Positions 53,184-64,000 of a stretch of DNA of 64,000 bases are shown here, piece after piece. Source of the stretch: Hippophae tibetana (taxonomy: Eukaryota > Streptophyta > Magnoliopsida > Rosales > Elaeagnaceae); NCBI GenBank assembly GCA_037013495.1, contig CM072801.1:70913816-70977815 (forward strand). The letters are read 5' to 3'. Under the pieces are notes generated by a model, which saw only the letters and a list, made by a program, of their open reading frames with translations, was not told where the DNA came from and ran no database searches. Positions within the stretch are counted from its first letter, which is position 1, and the number at the start of each line of letters is the position of its first letter. The translations under genes and the position numbers were made by a program.

Positions 53184-56100
53184 CTCTTCTCTTAAATTTT
53201 TTGGAAGAATAGAGATTTATTGATCACATAAATAAAGATCCCTTGGTCAGCACAAATATCACTTTTACATATCTATTGAATATAATCGAAAGTAAGTAAA
53301 ATGGAAATTCGTGACAAAAACATAAACCCTCGATAAGTGATTTAAACGATGGAATTTGGTTACAGAAATCAGGTTCGCTAGCGTGGCCAAAATTACTCGT
53401 GTGATTCTATACGAGCTTCGATGTGATATATTATAATAGTCGTTAAGATACTTCGGTCTAGATATATTGTCTATTAAATTTGAAAATTCGATATATCAAA
53501 TGTTTTGTTATTTTTGAACAAGTGAACAGTAACCCCTTTCCTATTCTCTTCTCTTAAATTTTTTGGAAGAATAGAGATTTATTGATCACATCAATAAAGA
53601 TCACTTGGTCAGCACAAATATCTCTTTTACATATCTATTGAATAAAATCGAAAGTAAGTAAAACGGAGATTTATGACAAAAACATAAACCCTAGATAAGT
53701 GATGTAAACGATGGAATTTGGTTACAGAAATCAGGTTCTCTAGCGTGGCCAAAATTAATCGTGTGATTCGATACGAGCTTTGATGTGATATATTATAATA
53801 GTCGTTAAGATACCTCGGTCTAGATATATTGTCTATTAAAGTTGAAAATTCGATATATCAAATGTTTTGTTATTTTTGAACAAGTGAACAGTAACACCTT
53901 TCCTGTTCTCTTCTCTTGAATGTTTTGGAAGAATAGAGATTTATTGATCACATAAATAAAGATCCCTTGGTCAGCACAAATATCTCTTTTACATATATAT
54001 TGAATAAAATCGAAAGTAAGTAAAACGGAAATTTGTGACAAAAACATAAACACTCGATAAGTGATGTAAGCGATGGAATTTGGTTATAGAAATCAGGTTC
54101 TCTAGCGTGGCCAAAATTAATCGTGTGAATCAATACGAGCTTCGATGTGATATATTATAATAGTCGTTACGATACCTCGGTCAAGAGTTACGGTCGATTA
54201 AAGTTGAAAATTCGATTTATGAAATGTTTTGTTATTTTTGAACAAGTGAAGAGTAACCCCTTTCCTATTCTCTTCTTTTAAATTTTTTTGGAATAATAGA
54301 GATTTATTGATCACATAAATAAATATCCCTTGGTTGGCAAAAATATCTCTTTTATAGCTCTCTTGAATAAAATCGAAACTAAATAAAACGGAAATGTGTG
54401 ACAAAAACATAAAACCCTCGATAAGTGATGAAAACGATGGAACTTGGTTACAGAAATCAGGTTCCCTAGCGAGGCCAAAATTAATCGTGTGATTCGATAC
54501 GAGCTTCAATGTTATATATTATAATAGTCTTTAAGATACCTCACTCTAGAGTTATGGTCGATGAAGTTGAATATTCGATATATCAAATGTTTTGTTATTT
54601 TTGAACAAGTGAACAGTAACCCCTTTCCTCTTCTCTTCTCTTAAATTTTTTGGAATAATAGAGATTTATTGATCACATAAATAAAGATCCCTTGGTCAGC
54701 ACAAATATCACTTTTAAATATCTATTGAATAAAATCGAAAGTAAGTAAAACGGAGATTTGTGACAAAAACATAAACCCTAGATAAGTGATGTAAACGATG
54801 GAATTTGGTTACAGAAATCAGGTTCTCTAGCGTGGCCAAAATTAATCGTGTGATTCGATACGAGCTTCGATGTGATATATTATAATAGTCGTTAAGATAC
54901 CTCGGTCTAGATATATTGTCTATTAAAGTTGAAAATTCGATATATCAAATGTTTTGTTATTTTTGAACAAGTGAACAGTAACACCTTTCCTGTTCTCTTC
55001 TCTTGAATGTTTTGGAAGAATAGAGATTTATTGATCACATAAATAAAGATCCTTTGGTCAGCACAAATATCTCTTTTACATATATATTGAATAAAATCGA
55101 AAGTAAGTAAAACGGAAATTTTTGACAAAAACATAAACACTCGATAAGTGATGTAAGCGATGGAATTTGGTTACAGAAATCAGGTTCTCTAGCGTGGCCA
55201 AAATTAATCGTGTGAATCAATACGAGCTTCGATGTGATATATTATAATAGTCGTTACGATACCTCGGTCAAGAGTTACGGTCGATTAAAGTTGAAAATTC
55301 GATTTATCAAATGTTTTGTAATTTTTGAACAAGTGAAGAGTAACCCGTTTCCTATTCTCTTCTTTTAAATTTTTTTGGAATAATAGAGATTTATTGATCA
55401 CATAAATAAATATCCCTTGGTTGGCAAAAATATCTCTTTTATAGCTCTCTTGAATAAAATCGAAACTAAATAAAACGGAAATGTGTGACAAAAACATAAA
55501 ACCCTCGATAAGTGATGAAAACGGTGGAACTTGGTTACAGAAATCAGGTTCCCTAGCGAGGCCAAAATTAATCGTGTGATTCGATACGAGCTTCGATGTT
55601 ATATATTATAATAGTCTTTAAGATACCTCACTCTAGAGTTATGGTCGATGAAGTTGAATATTCGATATATCAAATGTTTTATTATTTTTGAACAAGTGAA
55701 CAGTAACCACTTTCGTTTTCTCTTTTCATAAATTATTTAGGGAGAATAGAGAATTATTGATCACATAAATAAAGATCCTTACTCGGCACAAATATCTCTC
55801 TTACAGATCTATTGAATAAAATCGAAAGTAAGTAAAACGGAAATTTGTGACAAAAACATAAACCCTCGATAAGTGATGTAAACGATGGAATTTGGTTACA
55901 GAAATCAGGTTCTCTAGCGTGGCCAAAGTTAATCGTGTGATTCGATACGAGCTTCGATGTGATATATTATAATAGTCGTTAAGATACCTCGGTCTAGATA
56001 TATTGTCTATTAAAGTTGAAAATTCGATATATCAAATGTTTTGTTATTTTTTAACAAGTTAACAGTAACCCCTTTCTTGTTCTCTTCTCTTAAATTTTTT

Positions 56101-56806
56101 GGAAGAATAGAGATTTATTGATCACATAAATAAAGATCCCTTGGTCAGCACAAATATCTCTTTTACATATCTATTGAATAAAATCGAAAGTAAGTAAAAC
56201 GGAAATTTGTGACAAAAACATAAACCCTCGATAAATGATGTAAACGATGGAATTTGGTTACAGAAATCAGGTTCTCTTGCGTGGCCAAAATTAATTGTGT
56301 GAATCGATACGAGCTTCGATGTTATATATTATAATAGTCGTTAAGATACCTCAGTCTAGAGTTATTTTAGGATTAAAGTTGAAAATTCGATATATCAAAT
56401 GTTTTGTTATTTTTTAACAAGTTAACAATAACCCCTTTCCTCTTCTCTACTCTTATATTTATTGGAAGAATAGAGAGTTATTGATCACATAAATAAAGAT
56501 CCCTGCGTCAGCACAAATATATCTTTTACATATCTATTGAATAAAATCGAAAGTAAGTAAAATGGAAATTTGTGATAAAAACATAAATCCTCGATAAGTG
56601 ATGTAAACGATGGAATTTGGTTACAGAAATCAGGTTCTCTAGCGTGGCCAAAATTAATCGTGTGAATCGATACGAGCTTTGATGTGATATATTATAATAG
56701 TATTTACGATACCTCGGTCAAGAGTTATGGTCGATTAAAATTGAAAATTCGATTTATCAAATGTTTTGTTATTTTTGAACAAGTGAAGAGTAACCCCTCT
56801 CCTATT

Positions 56807-58256
56807 CTCTTCTCTTAAATTTTTTTGGAATAATAGAGATTTATTGATCACATAAATAAATATCCCTTGGTCGGCAAAAATATCTCTTTTATAGCTCTCT
56901 TGAATAAAATCGAAACTAAATAAAACAGAAATTTGTGACAAAAACATAAAACCCTCGATAAGTGATGTAAACGAAGGAATTTGGTTATAGAAATCAGGTT
57001 CTCTTGCGTGGCCAAAATTAATCGTGTGAATCGATACGAGCTTCGATGTTATATATTATAATAGTCGTTAAGATACCTCAGTCTTGAGTTATTGTCGATT
57101 AAAGTTGAAAATTGGATATATCAAATGTTTTGTTATTTTTTAACAAGTTAAAAGTAACCCCTTTCCTATTCTCTCCTCTTAAATTTTTTGGAAGAATAGA
57201 GATTTATTGATCACATAAATAAAGATCCCTTGTTCAGCCCAAATATCTGTTTTACATATCTATTGAATAAAATCGAAAGTAAGTAAAACAGTAATTTGTG
57301 CCAAAAACATAAACCCTCGATAAGTGATGTAAACGATGGAATTTGGTTACAGAAATCAAGTTCTCTTGCGTGGCTAAAATTAATCGTGTGAATCAATACG
57401 AGCTTCGATGTTATATATTATAATAGTCGTTAAGATACCTCAGTCTAGAGTTATTTTCTATTAAAGTTGACAATTCGATATATCAAATGTTTTGTTATTT
57501 TTGAACAAGTTAACAGTAACCCCTTTCCTGTTCTCTCCTCTTAAATTTTTTGGAAGAATAGAGAATTGTTGATCACATAAATAAAGATCCCTTGGTCAGC
57601 ACAAATATCACTTTTACATATCTATTGAATTTAATCGAAAGTAAGTAAAATGGAAATTTATGACAAAAACATAAACCCTCGATAAATGATGTAAACGATG
57701 GAATTTGGTTACAGAAATCAGGTTCTCTTGCGTGGCCAAAATTAATCGTGTGATTCGATACGAGCTTCGATCTGATATATTATAATAGTCGTTAAGATAC
57801 CTCGGTCTAGATATATTGTCTATTAAAGTTGAAAATTCGATATATCAAATGTTTTGTTATTTTTGAACAAGTGAACAGTAACCCCTTTCCTCTTCTCTTC
57901 TCTTAAATTTTTTGGAAGAATAGAGATTTATTGATCACATAAATAAAGATCCCTTGGTCAGCACAAATATCACTTTTACATATCTATTGAATATAATCGA
58001 AAGAAAGTAAACTGGAAATTTGTGACAAAAACATAAACCCTCGATAAGTGATGTAAACGATGGAATTTGGAAACAGAAATCAGGTTCTCTAGCGTGGCCA
58101 AAATTAATCGTGTGATTCGATACGAGCTTCGATGTGATATATTATAATAGTCGTTACGATACCTCGGTCAAGAGTTATGGTCGATTAAAATTGAAAATTC
58201 GATTTATCAAATGTTTTGTTATTTTTGAACAAGTGAAGAGTAACCCCTCTCCTATT
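56807..58256. repeat. Right-flank 4-mer, copy 1 (partner 61519-62969)
   Basis: Four monomers match those at 61519 at an offset of about 4713 bp. Shared tags are AACGAAGGAATTTGG, GTTCAGCCCAAATATCTG, GTTGACAATTCG, AAATTTATGACAAAAAC and GATAAATGATG. Differences are few single bases, for example GCGTGGCTAAAA here against GCGTGGCCAAAA. Confidence 0.82.
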
Positions 58257-61200
58257 CTCTTCTCTTAAATTTTTTTGGAATAATAGAGATTTATTGATCA
58301 CATAAATAAATATCCCTTGGTCGGCAAAAATATCTCTTTTATAGCTCTCTTGAATAAAATCGAAACTAAATAAAACAGTAATTTGTGCCAAAAACATAAA
58401 CCCTCGATAAGTGATGTAAACGATGGAATTTGGTTACAGAAATCAGGTTCTCTAGCGTGCCCTAAATTAATCGTGTGATTCGATACGAGCTTCGATCTGA
58501 TATATTATAATAGTCGTTAAGATACCTCGGTCTAGATATATTGTCTATTAAAGTTGAAAATTCGATATATCAAATGTTTTGTTATTTTTGAACAAGTGAA
58601 CAGTAACCCCTCTCCTCTTCTCTTCTCTTAAATTTTTTGGAAGAATAGAGATTTATTGATCACATAAATAAAGATCCCTTGGTCAGCACAAATATCACTT
58701 TTACATATCTATTGAATATAATCGAAAGAAAGTAAACTGGAAATTTGTGACAAAAACATAAACCCTCGATAAGTGATGTAAACGATGGAATTTGGTTTCA
58801 GAAATCAGGTTCTCTAGCGTGGCCAAAATTAATCGTGTGATTCGATACGAGCTTCGATCTGATATATTATAATAGTCGTTAAGACACCTCGGTCTAGATA
58901 TATTGTCTATTAAAGTTGAAAATTCGATATATCAAATGTTTTGTTATTTTTGAACAAGTGAACAGTAACCCCTTTCCTCTTCTCTTCTCTTAAATTTTTT
59001 GGAAGAATAGAGATTTATTGATCACATAAATAAAGATCCCTTGGTCAGCACAAATATCACTTTTACATATCTATTGAATATAATCGAAAGAAAGTAACCT
59101 GGAAATTTGTGACAAAAACATAAACCCTCGATAAGTGATGTAAACGATGGAATTTGGAAACGAAATCAGGTTCTCTAGCGTGGCCAAAATTAATCGTGTG
59201 ATTCGATACGAGCTTCGATGTGATATATTATAATAGTCGTTACGATACCTCGGTCAAGAGTTATGGTCGATTAAAATTGAAAATTCGATTTATCAAATGT
59301 TTTGTTATTTTTGAACAAGTGAAGAGTAACCCCTCTCCTATTCTCTTCTCTTAAATTTTTTTGGAATAATAGAGATTTATTGATCACATAAATAAATATC
59401 CCTTGGTCGGCAAAAATATCTCTTTTATAGCTCTCTTGAATAAAATCGAAACTAAATAAAACAGTAATTTGTGCCAAAAACATAAACCCTCGATAAGTGA
59501 TGTAAACGATGGAATTTGGTTACAGAAATCAGGTTCTCTAGCGTGAACAAAATTAATCGTGTGATTCGATACGAGCTTCGATCTGATATATTATAATAGT
59601 CGTTAAGATACCTCGGTCTAGATATATTGTCTATTAAAGTTGAAAATTCGATATATCAAATGTTTTGTTATTTTTGAACAAGTGAACAGTAACCCCTTTC
59701 CTCTTCTCTTCTCTTAAATTTTTTGGAAGAATAGAGATTTATTGATCACATAAATAAAGATCCCTTGGTCAGCACAAATATCACTTTTACATATCTATTG
59801 AATATAATCGAAAGAAAGTAAACTGGAAATTTGTGACAAAAACATAAACCCTCGATAAGTGATGTAAACGATGGAATTTGGTTACAGAAATCAGGTTCTC
59901 TAGCGTGGCCAAAATTAATCGTGTGATTCGATACGAGCTTCGATGTGATATATTATAATAGTCGTTACGATACCTCGGTCAAGAGTTATGGTCGATTAAA
60001 ATTGAAAATTCGATTTATCAAATGTTTTGTTATTTTTGAACAAGTGAACAGTAACCCCTCTCCTATTCTCTTCTCTTAAATTTTTTTGGAATAATAGATA
60101 TTTATTGATCACATAAATAAATATCCCTTGGTCGGCAAAAATATCTCTTTTATAGCTATCTTGAATAAAATCGAAACTACATAAAACAGAAATTTGTGAC
60201 AAAAACATAAAACCCTCGATAAGTGATGTAAACGAAGGAATTTGGTTATAGAAATCAGGTTCTCTTGCGTGGCCAAAATTAATCGTGTGAATCGATACGA
60301 GCTTCGATGTTATATATTATAATAGTCGTTAAGATACCTCAGTCTTGAGTTATTGTCGATTAAAGTTGAAAATTGGATATATCAAATGTTTTGTTATTTT
60401 TTAACAAGTTAACAGTAACCGCTTTCCTATTCTCTCCTCTTAAATTTTTTGGAAGAATAGAGATTTATTGATCACATAAATAAAGATCCCTTGGTCAGCA
60501 CAAATATCACTTTTACATATCTATTGAATATAATCGAAAGAAAGTAAACTGGAAATTTGTGACAAAAACATAAACCCTCGATAAGTGATGTAAACGATGG
60601 AATTTGGAAACAGAAATCAGGTTCTCTAGCGTGGCCAAAATTAATCGTGTGATTCGATACGAGCTTCGATGTGATATATTATAATAGTCGTTACGATACC
60701 TCGGTCAAGAGTTATGGTCGATTAAAATTGAAAATTCGATTTATCAAATGTTTTGTTATTTTTGAACAAGTGAAGAGTAACCCCTCTCCTATTCTCTTCT
60801 CTTAAATTTTTTTGGAATAATAGAGATTTATTGATCACATAAATAAATATCCCTTGGTCGGCAAAAATATCTCTTTTATAGCTCTCTTGAATAAAATCGA
60901 AACTAAATAAAACAGTAATTTGTGCCAAAAACATAAACCCTCGATAAGTGATGTAAACGATGGAATTTGGTTACAGAAATCAGGTTCTCTAGCGTGCCCT
61001 AAATTAATCGTGTGATTCGATACGAGCTTCGATCTGATATATTATAATAGTCGTTAAGATACCTCGGTCTAGATATATTGTCTATTAAAGTTGAAAATTC
61101 GATATATCAAATGTTTTGTTATTTTTGAACAAGTGAACAGTAACCCCTTTCCTCTTCTCTTCTCTTAAATTTTTTGGAAGAATAGAGATTTATTGATCAC

Positions 61201-61518
61201 ATAAATAAAGATCCCTTGGTCAGCACAAATATCACTTTTACATATCTATTGAATATAATCGAAAGAAAGTAAACTGGAAATTTGTGACAAAAACATAAAC
61301 CCTCGATAAGTGATGTAAACGATGGAATTTGGTTACAGAAATCAGGTTCTCTAGCGTGGCCAAAATTAATCGTGTGATTCGATACGAGCTTCGATGTGAT
61401 ATATTATAATAGTCGTTACGATACCTCGGTCAAGAGTTATGGTCGATTAAAATTGAAAATTCGATTTATCAAATGTTTTGTTATTTTTGAACAAGTGAAG
61501 AGTAACCCCTCTCCTATT

Positions 61519-62969
61519 CTCTTCTCTTAAATTTTTTTTGGAATAATAGAGATTTATTGATCACATAAATAAATATCCCTTGGTCGGCAAAAATATCTCT
61601 TTTATAGCTCTCTTGAATAAAATCGAAACTAAATAAAACAGAAATTTGTGACAAAAACATAAAACCCTCGATAAGTGATGTAAACGAAGGAATTTGGTTA
61701 TAGAAATCAGGTTCTCTTGCGTGGCCAAAATTAATCGTGTGAATCGATACGAGCTTCGATGTTATATATTATAATAGTCGTTAAGATACCTCAGTCTTGA
61801 GTTATTGTCGATTAAAGTTGAAAATTGGATATATCAAATGTTTTGTTATTTTTTAACAAGTTAACAGTAACCCCTTTCCTGTTCTCTCCTCTTAAATTTT
61901 TTGGAAGAATAGAGATTTATTGATCACATAAATAAAGATCCCTTGTTCAGCCCAAATATCTGTTTTACATATCTATTGAATAAAATCGAAAGTAAGTAAA
62001 ACAGTAATTTGTGCCAAAAACATAAACCCTCGATAAGTGATGTAAACGATGGAATTTGGTTACAGAAATCAAGTTCTCTTGCGTGGCCAAAATTAATCGT
62101 GTGAATCAATACGAGCTTCGATGTTATATATTATAATAGTCGTTAAGATACCTCAGTCTAGAGTTATTTTCTATTAAAGTTGACAATTCGATATATCAAA
62201 TGTTTTGTTATTTTTGAACAAGTTAACAGTAACCCCTTTCCTGTTCTCTCCTCTTAAATTTTTTGGAATAATAGAGAATTATTGATCACATAAATAAAGA
62301 TCCCTTGGTCAGCACAAATATCACTTTTACATATCTATTGAATATAATCGAAAGTAAGTAAAATGGAAATTTATGACAAAAACATAAACCCTCGATAAAT
62401 GATGTAAACGATGGAATTTGGTTACAGAAATCAGGTTCTCTTGCGTGGCCAAAATTAATCGTGTGATTCGATACGAGCTTCGATCTGATATATTATAATA
62501 GTCGTTAAGATACCTCGGTCTAGATATATTGTCTATTAAAGTTGAAAATTCGATATATCAAATGTTTTGTTATTTTTGAACAAATGAACAGTAACCCCTT
62601 TCCTCTTCTCTTCTCTTAAATTTTTTGGAAGAATAGAGATTTATTGATCACATAAATAAAGATCCCTTGGTCAGCACAAATATCACTTTTACATATCTAT
62701 TGAATATAATCGAAAGAAAGTAAACTGGAAATTTGTGACAAAAACATAAACCCTCGATAAGTGATGTAAACGATGGAATTTGGAAACAGAAATCAGGTTC
62801 TCTAGCGTGGCCAAAATTAATCGTGTGATTCGATACGAGCTTCGATGTGATATATTATAATAGTCGTTACGATACCTCGGTCAAGAGTTATGGTCGATTA
62901 AAATTGAAAATTCGATTTATCAAATGTTTTGTTATTTTTGAACAAGTGAAGAGTAACCCCTCTCCTATT
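61519..62969. repeat. Right-flank 4-mer, copy 2 (partner 56807-58256)
   Basis: This is the second copy of the 56807 block. It begins with an E monomer that has one more T in its A/T run than its partner (near 61533). Between the two copies the E monomers are spaced more closely, so the region has been reshuffled since the block was copied. Confidence 0.82.
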
Positions 62970-64000
62970 CTCTTCTCTTAAATTTTTTTGGAATAATAGA
63001 GATTTATTGATCACATAAATAAATATCCCTTGGTCGGCAAAAATATCTCTTTTATAGCTCTCTTGAATAAAATCGAAACTAAATAAAACAGTAATTTGTG
63101 CCAAAAACATAAACCCTCGATAAGTGATGTAAACGATGGAATTTGGTTACAGAAATCAGGTTCTCTAGCGTGCCCTAAATTAATCGTGTGATTCGATACG
63201 AGCTTCGATCTGATATATTATAATAGTCGTTAAGAAACCTCGGTCTAGATATATTGTCTATTAAAGTTGAAAATTCGATATATCAAATGTTTTGTTATTT
63301 TTGAACAAGTGAACAGTAACCCCTTTCCTGTTCTCTTCTCTTAAATTTTTTGGAAGAATAGAGATTTATTGATCACATAAATAAAGATCCCTTGGTCAGC
63401 ACAAATATCACTTTTACATATCTATTGAATATAATCGAAAGAAAGTAAACTGGAAATTTGTGACAAAAACATAAACCCTCGATAAGTGATGTAAACGATG
63501 GAATTTGGTTACAGAAATCAGGTTCTCTAGCGTGGCCAAAATTAATCGTGTGATTCGATACGAGCTTCGATGTGATATATTATAATAGTCGTTACGATAA
63601 CTCGGTCAAGAGTTATGGTCGATTAAAATTGAAAATTCGATTTATCAAATGTTTTGTTATTTTTGAACAAGTGAAGAGTAACCCCTCTCCTATTCTCTTC
63701 TCTTAAATTTTTTTGGAATAATAGAGATTTATTGATCACATAAATAAATATCCCTTGGTCGGCAAAAATATCTCTTTTATAGCTCTCTTGAATAAAATCG
63801 AAACTAAATAAAATAGAAATTTGTGACAAAAACATAAAACCCTCGATAAGTGATGTAAACGAAGGAATTTGGTTATAGAAATCAGGTTCTCTTGCGAGGC
63901 CAAAATTAATCGTGTGAATCGATACGAGCTTCGATGTTATATATTATAATAGTCGTTAAGATACCTCAGTCTTGAGTTATTGTCGATTAAAGTTGAAAAT

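Larger units (their letters stand above)
13024..54269. repeat. Homogenised core with higher-order repeats
   Basis: The core is built from a limited set of monomer types that recur in a preferred order. These include a TTCGCTAGCG/TTTAAACG type, a CATCAATAAAGATCAC type, a CTTGAATG/GTAAGCG type, a CTGTTAATTTTTTT/TTGGTCGGC type (G), a GTAGAAAATTCG type (H) and the 361-bp D1 and D2. The flank-specific TGTTATATATTA variant is absent as far as I could read. HOR lengths of 4, 5, 7, 8, 10, 12 and 14 monomers are all present, so the order is real but not regular over the whole core. No gene or inserted element was seen. Confidence 0.85.
1..64000. repeat. 362-bp AT-rich satellite array, entire window
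   Basis: The window is a continuous head-to-tail tandem array. Successive starts of the landmark CTCTTCTCTT fall at 1, 356, 718, 1080 and 1442, and the phase holds to 63695, giving 176 complete monomers plus 306 bp. Numbering a monomer from this landmark, the fixed features are an A/T run at 11-19, TGATCA at 38-43, ATTAAT at 209-214, GATATATTATAAT at 242-254, TCTAGA at 274-279 in most types, GATATATC at 307-314 and a pyrimidine-rich tract that crosses the monomer junction. GC is about 30%. No monomer is inverted and no unique spacer or inserted element was seen. This organisation is that of a eukaryotic satellite. The family is not one I recognise. A role at a centromere is possible but nothing in the sequence proves it. 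Confidence 0.98.
54270..64000. repeat. Right flank with recurrent E-type monomers
   Basis: E monomers begin at 54270, 55357, 56807, 58257, 59343, 60068, 60794, 61519, 62970 and 63695. Spacing is 3, 4, 4, 3, 2, 2, 2, 4 and 2 monomers. Each has GGAATAATAG (GGAATAATAGATA at 60068), TTTATAGCTCTCTTG or a one-base variant, and GAAACTAAATAAAA or a variant, and most are longer than 362 bp by one or two bases. Between them lie monomers with AAAGAAAGTAAACTGG, with CTTCGATCTGATATA, and with the flank-specific TGTTATATATTA. The window ends within a monomer that begins at 63695. I see no gene. Confidence 0.87.

Noticed and set aside
1419..63835. Many reverse-strand reading frames of 61-82 codons (one of 103) with near-identical products
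   Set aside because: They recur at the monomer period and differ only where monomers differ. Those I translated back open at TTG or GTG rather than ATG. They have no recognisable domain, overlap one another in different frames, and cannot extend because 362 and 361 are not multiples of three. The longer D-type frame (77 codons) is opened merely by the one-base deletion.
1..64000. CRISPR array
   Set aside because: The repeated unit is the entire 362 bp with no unique spacers between short repeats, and there are no cas genes.
1..64000. Tandem 5S rDNA or other RNA gene repeat, given a unit of about 360 bp
   Set aside because: No 5S-like internal control region or other GC-rich structured gene is present. 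The unit is about 30% GC throughout.
1..64000. CENP-B box
   Set aside because: I compared the TTCG-containing positions with the pattern nTTCGnnnnAnnCGGGn. None fits, and CGGG is essentially absent from the monomer. A centromeric role can therefore not be argued from this motif.
1..64000. Identity with a named 360-bp-class satellite (Drosophila 1.688 family, Tribolium castaneum TCAST, cucurbit 350-360-bp satellites)
   Set aside because: Only the unit length is suggestive. I see no sequence likeness to what I can recall of the Drosophila repeat and cannot compare the others reliably from memory. A search of a consensus monomer against satellite collections would settle it.
1..64000. AATAAA (positions 48-53 of most monomers) as a polyadenylation signal and TATA-like GATATATTATAAT as a promoter
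   Set aside because: Both are expected often in 70% AT sequence and there is no transcript or coding context. Transcription of the satellite is possible but not shown by these motifs.
1..64000. Transposon origin, with monomers as tandem copies of a terminal repeat or Helitron
   Set aside because: I found no terminal inverted repeats, target-site duplications, hairpin ends or coding remnants in the monomer.

Overview
The whole 64 kb window is one uninterrupted, head-to-tail satellite DNA array. I see no protein-coding gene, RNA gene, transposon or unique sequence in it. The monomer is about 362 bp and about 30% GC (108 G+C of 362 in the monomer at 718-355 upstream, i.e. 356-717). The phase landmark CTCTTCTCTT or a close variant can be followed from base 1 to base 63695. 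This gives 176 complete monomers and a 306-bp partial one at the right edge. All are in the same orientation and the array runs off both ends. Such an array points to eukaryotic heterochromatin, either centromeric, pericentromeric or another satellite block. I do not recognise the sequence and cannot name the species. CpG is not depleted (about 10 per monomer against 8 expected), which is mild evidence against a heavily CpG-methylated host.

Layout. The left flank (1-13023) is a mosaic of relatively diverse monomers, with local duplications of 2-4 monomers re-used at irregular spacing. The core (13024-54269) is much more homogeneous and shows higher-order repeats (HORs). The clearest is a 10-monomer, 3618-bp unit, present as a 9/10 copy, a full copy and an 8-monomer deletion derivative between 13024 and 22791. 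The same length recurs as a tandem duplication at about 46.1-53.2 kb, next to a 4-monomer (1448-bp) duplication. Other units are 5-mers (1808 bp), a 7-mer (2534 bp) and a 12-mer (4341 bp). A pair of adjacent monomers missing one base (361 bp each, called D1 and D2 here) marks most core units. The right flank (54270-64000) is dominated by a distinct monomer type (E) that recurs every 2, 3 or 4 monomers. It also shares with the left flank variants that are absent from the core.

Interpretation. The pattern is that expected from repeated unequal exchange or conversion within an array: a homogenised, recently amplified core between older and more diverse flanks, with deletion or duplication derivatives of one HOR and several chimeric monomers that look like exchange products. 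The short reverse-strand reading frames that recur through the window (61-82 codons, one of 103, mostly opening at TTG or GTG) are consequences of the repeat. The 362-bp period is not a multiple of three, so no frame continues from monomer to monomer.
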